Source of the DNA: SZUA-36 sp963759155
GTDB taxonomy: Bacteria; Pseudomonadota; Gammaproteobacteria; Xanthomonadales; SZUA-36
NCBI GenBank assembly: GCA_963759155.1
Contig: CAVWXX010000019.1
Span: 186,001 to 250,000, forward strand
Length of the DNA stretch: 64,000 bases
Direction of reading: 5' to 3'
The position numbers and the translations under genes were made by a program. Under the pieces are notes generated by a model. It made no database searches, was not told where the DNA came from, and saw only the letters and a program-made list of their open reading frames with translations. Every line of letters starts with the position of its first letter. Positions within the stretch are counted from its first letter, which is position 1. Shown in pieces: positions 62,744-64,000 of the stretch.

Positions 62744-64000
62744 ATGCCACTGCTCATTACCGGAATCAGTCACCACTCTGCCACGCTGGAAATTCGCGAA
62801 AAAATCGCGATCACGCGTTTGGACTATGCCGCGCGCGTAAAAGAACTGCACGAACTCGACGGTATTGAAGAGGTGGTGGTCGTGAGCACCTGTAACCGCA
62901 CTGAAATATACAGTATCGGCCCCAGTCAAAGCCGGGAACAGGTCCGCCAATGGCTTAAGGCCAAGGGAAATCTCACCGATACCGAAATGGATAAACACTG
63001 CTATGTCCGTGAACGCGAGCATGCAGTGCGTCACCTTTTCCGGGTTGCGGGTGGGCTTGATTCACTCGTACTGGGCGAGTCTCAAATCGTCGGTCAGTTA
63101 AAAGATTCCTGGCAAATGGCCAACGATGCCGGCGGGGTTGGAAAAGTGCTTGACCGGCTGTTTCAACACGCATTCGCCACCGGCAAGCGCATACGCAGCA
63201 AAACCCATATCGGTGACCATCCGGTTTCCGTCGCCTACACAACCGTCATGCTTGCCAAGCAAATTTTCGGTGACCTGAACAGCAAGACCGTCATCCTGGT
63301 CGGTGCCGGTGAAATGGTGGAACTGTGCGGTCGCCACTTGCATGACAAGGGTCTTTCCAGCCTGATCATCGCCAACCGCAGCATTGAGCGCGCCGCTGAA
63401 CTGGCCGAGGAGTTTGGTGGGCTGGCTGTTTCGTTGAAAGACCTGCCAGAGGTTCTGCATAAAGCTGACATCCTGATCAGTTCAACTGCCAGCCTGGAAC
63501 CTGTCATACAGGCCCAGTCGGTAAAAATGGCCCTCAAGCAGCGCCGCTACCAACCCATGTTTCTGGTCGATATCGCTGTGCCCAGGGATATTCACCCGGA
63601 CGTAGCCAAACTTGACAATGTGTATCTTTATACCATTGATGATCTGCAAAAAGTCGTCGACAAAAACTTATCCAAACGATCAGAGGCTGCCGAGGCGGCC
63701 AGTGGTGACATTGATGAGTCGGTCGATGAGTTCATGCGTTGGTTGAACAGCGCAAGGGCCGCTGTATATTTGCGGAACCTGCATAAACACGCCCGGCAGA
63801 ATAGCGATGAACTGGTCGCCCGCGCGTTGCGAAAAATCAAGGCTGGCAATGATCCGGAACAGGTTGTTACACAACTGGCAAATACCCTGACCAAGAGAAT
63901 TCTGCATTTACCGAGTACCCGCTTGCGCCAGGCAGCAGAGGAACAGGATGACGATCTGCTCAGGGTTGCCAACCGCCTGTTTGAACCCGAGGACAATAAG
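62744..64000 (+). CDS. hemA: Glutamyl-tRNA reductase (3-prime end outside the window)
   Basis: First committed step of C5 tetrapyrrole synthesis: reduces glutamyl-tRNA to glutamate semialdehyde. 419 codons are present and the frame is open at the edge; E. coli HemA has 418 residues, so little is missing. The catalytic Cys50 is in VVSTCNRTEIY, followed by GLDSLVLGESQIVGQ, the NADPH-binding VILVGAGEM and a C-terminal dimerisation helix. Divergent from the TPR-lolB block, as hemA and lolB are in many gammaproteobacteria. Confidence 0.96.
   Translation, partial: MPLLITGISHHSATLEIREKIAITRLDYAARVKELHELDGIEEVVVVSTCNRTEIYSIGPSQSREQVRQWLKAKGNLTDTEMDKHCYVREREHAVRHLFRVAGGLDSLVLGESQIVGQLKDSWQMANDAGGVGKVLDRLFQHAFATGKRIRSKTHIGDHPVSVAYTTVMLAKQIFGDLNSKTVILVGAGEMVELCGRHLHDKGLSSLIIANRSIERAAELAEEFGGLAVSLKDLPEVLHKADILISSTASLEPVIQAQSVKMALKQRRYQPMFLVDIAVPRDIHPDVAKLDNVYLYTIDDLQKVVDKNLSKRSEAAEAASGDIDESVDEFMRWLNSARAAVYLRNLHKHARQNSDELVARALRKIKAGNDPEQVVTQLANTLTKRILHLPSTRLRQAAEEQDDDLLRVANRLFEPEDNK

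Overview
The window is a chromosomal segment of a gammaproteobacterium that I cannot place below class. Two orders support this: tRNA-Tyr-Gly-Thr / tuf / tRNA-Trp / secE-nusG-rplKAJL-rpoBC / rpsL-rpsG-fusA-tuf / S10-spc-alpha, and hemA divergent from a TPR lipoprotein-lolB-ispE-tRNA-Gln-prs-rplY-pth-ychF block, which resembles the pseudomonad-type arrangement. Gene density is high and there are no rRNA genes, insertion sequences, prophage genes or CRISPR arrays. No gene is obviously a new system; the most open questions lie in noncoding DNA and in one broken reading frame.

1-10.4 kb: aspartate-ammonia ligase (asnA, +) faces a minus-strand propionyl-CoA operon: methylmalonyl-CoA mutase, pccB, pccA, the mutase chaperone GTPase meaB and a VOC protein that is probably the epimerase. 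Together they convert propionyl-CoA to succinyl-CoA. Upstream of it lie an ABM-domain protein and a free-standing FabD-like acyltransferase. 10.4-16.1 kb: typA/bipA (+) converges on an M61 peptidase, a class II DAHP synthase and dsbB (-). 16.2-23.2 kb: hutU-hutH-hutI (histidine to N-formimino-glutamate) and feoA-feoB (ferrous iron uptake), ended by a bidirectional terminator.

23.3-62.6 kb: every gene is on the minus strand. The order of transcription is TPR lipoprotein/lolB/ispE/tRNA-Gln/prs/rplY/pth/ychF, then tRNA-Tyr/Gly/Thr, tuf copy 2, tRNA-Trp, secE, nusG, rplK, rplA, rplJ, rplL, rpoB, rpoC, a 415-base spacer, then rpsL-rpsG-fusA-tuf copy 1 and the S10, spc and alpha operons through rplQ. 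The two tuf copies appear identical exactly from start to stop codon. hemA (+) runs off the right edge.

Regulatory sequence that can be read directly includes a TTGACA-17-TAGAAT promoter before rpsL followed at once by a terminator-like hairpin in the leader, a second promoter candidate with short overlapping open frames in the same spacer, an L10-type leader before rplJ with a 16-bp perfect stem, an rplL-rpoB hairpin, terminators after asnA, rpoC and feoB/rplQ, a Fur-box-like site before feoA, and a perfect inverted repeat at the putative promoter of the propionyl-CoA operon. The TPR lipoprotein gene appears to have a one-base frameshift that separates its lipoprotein signal from its body.
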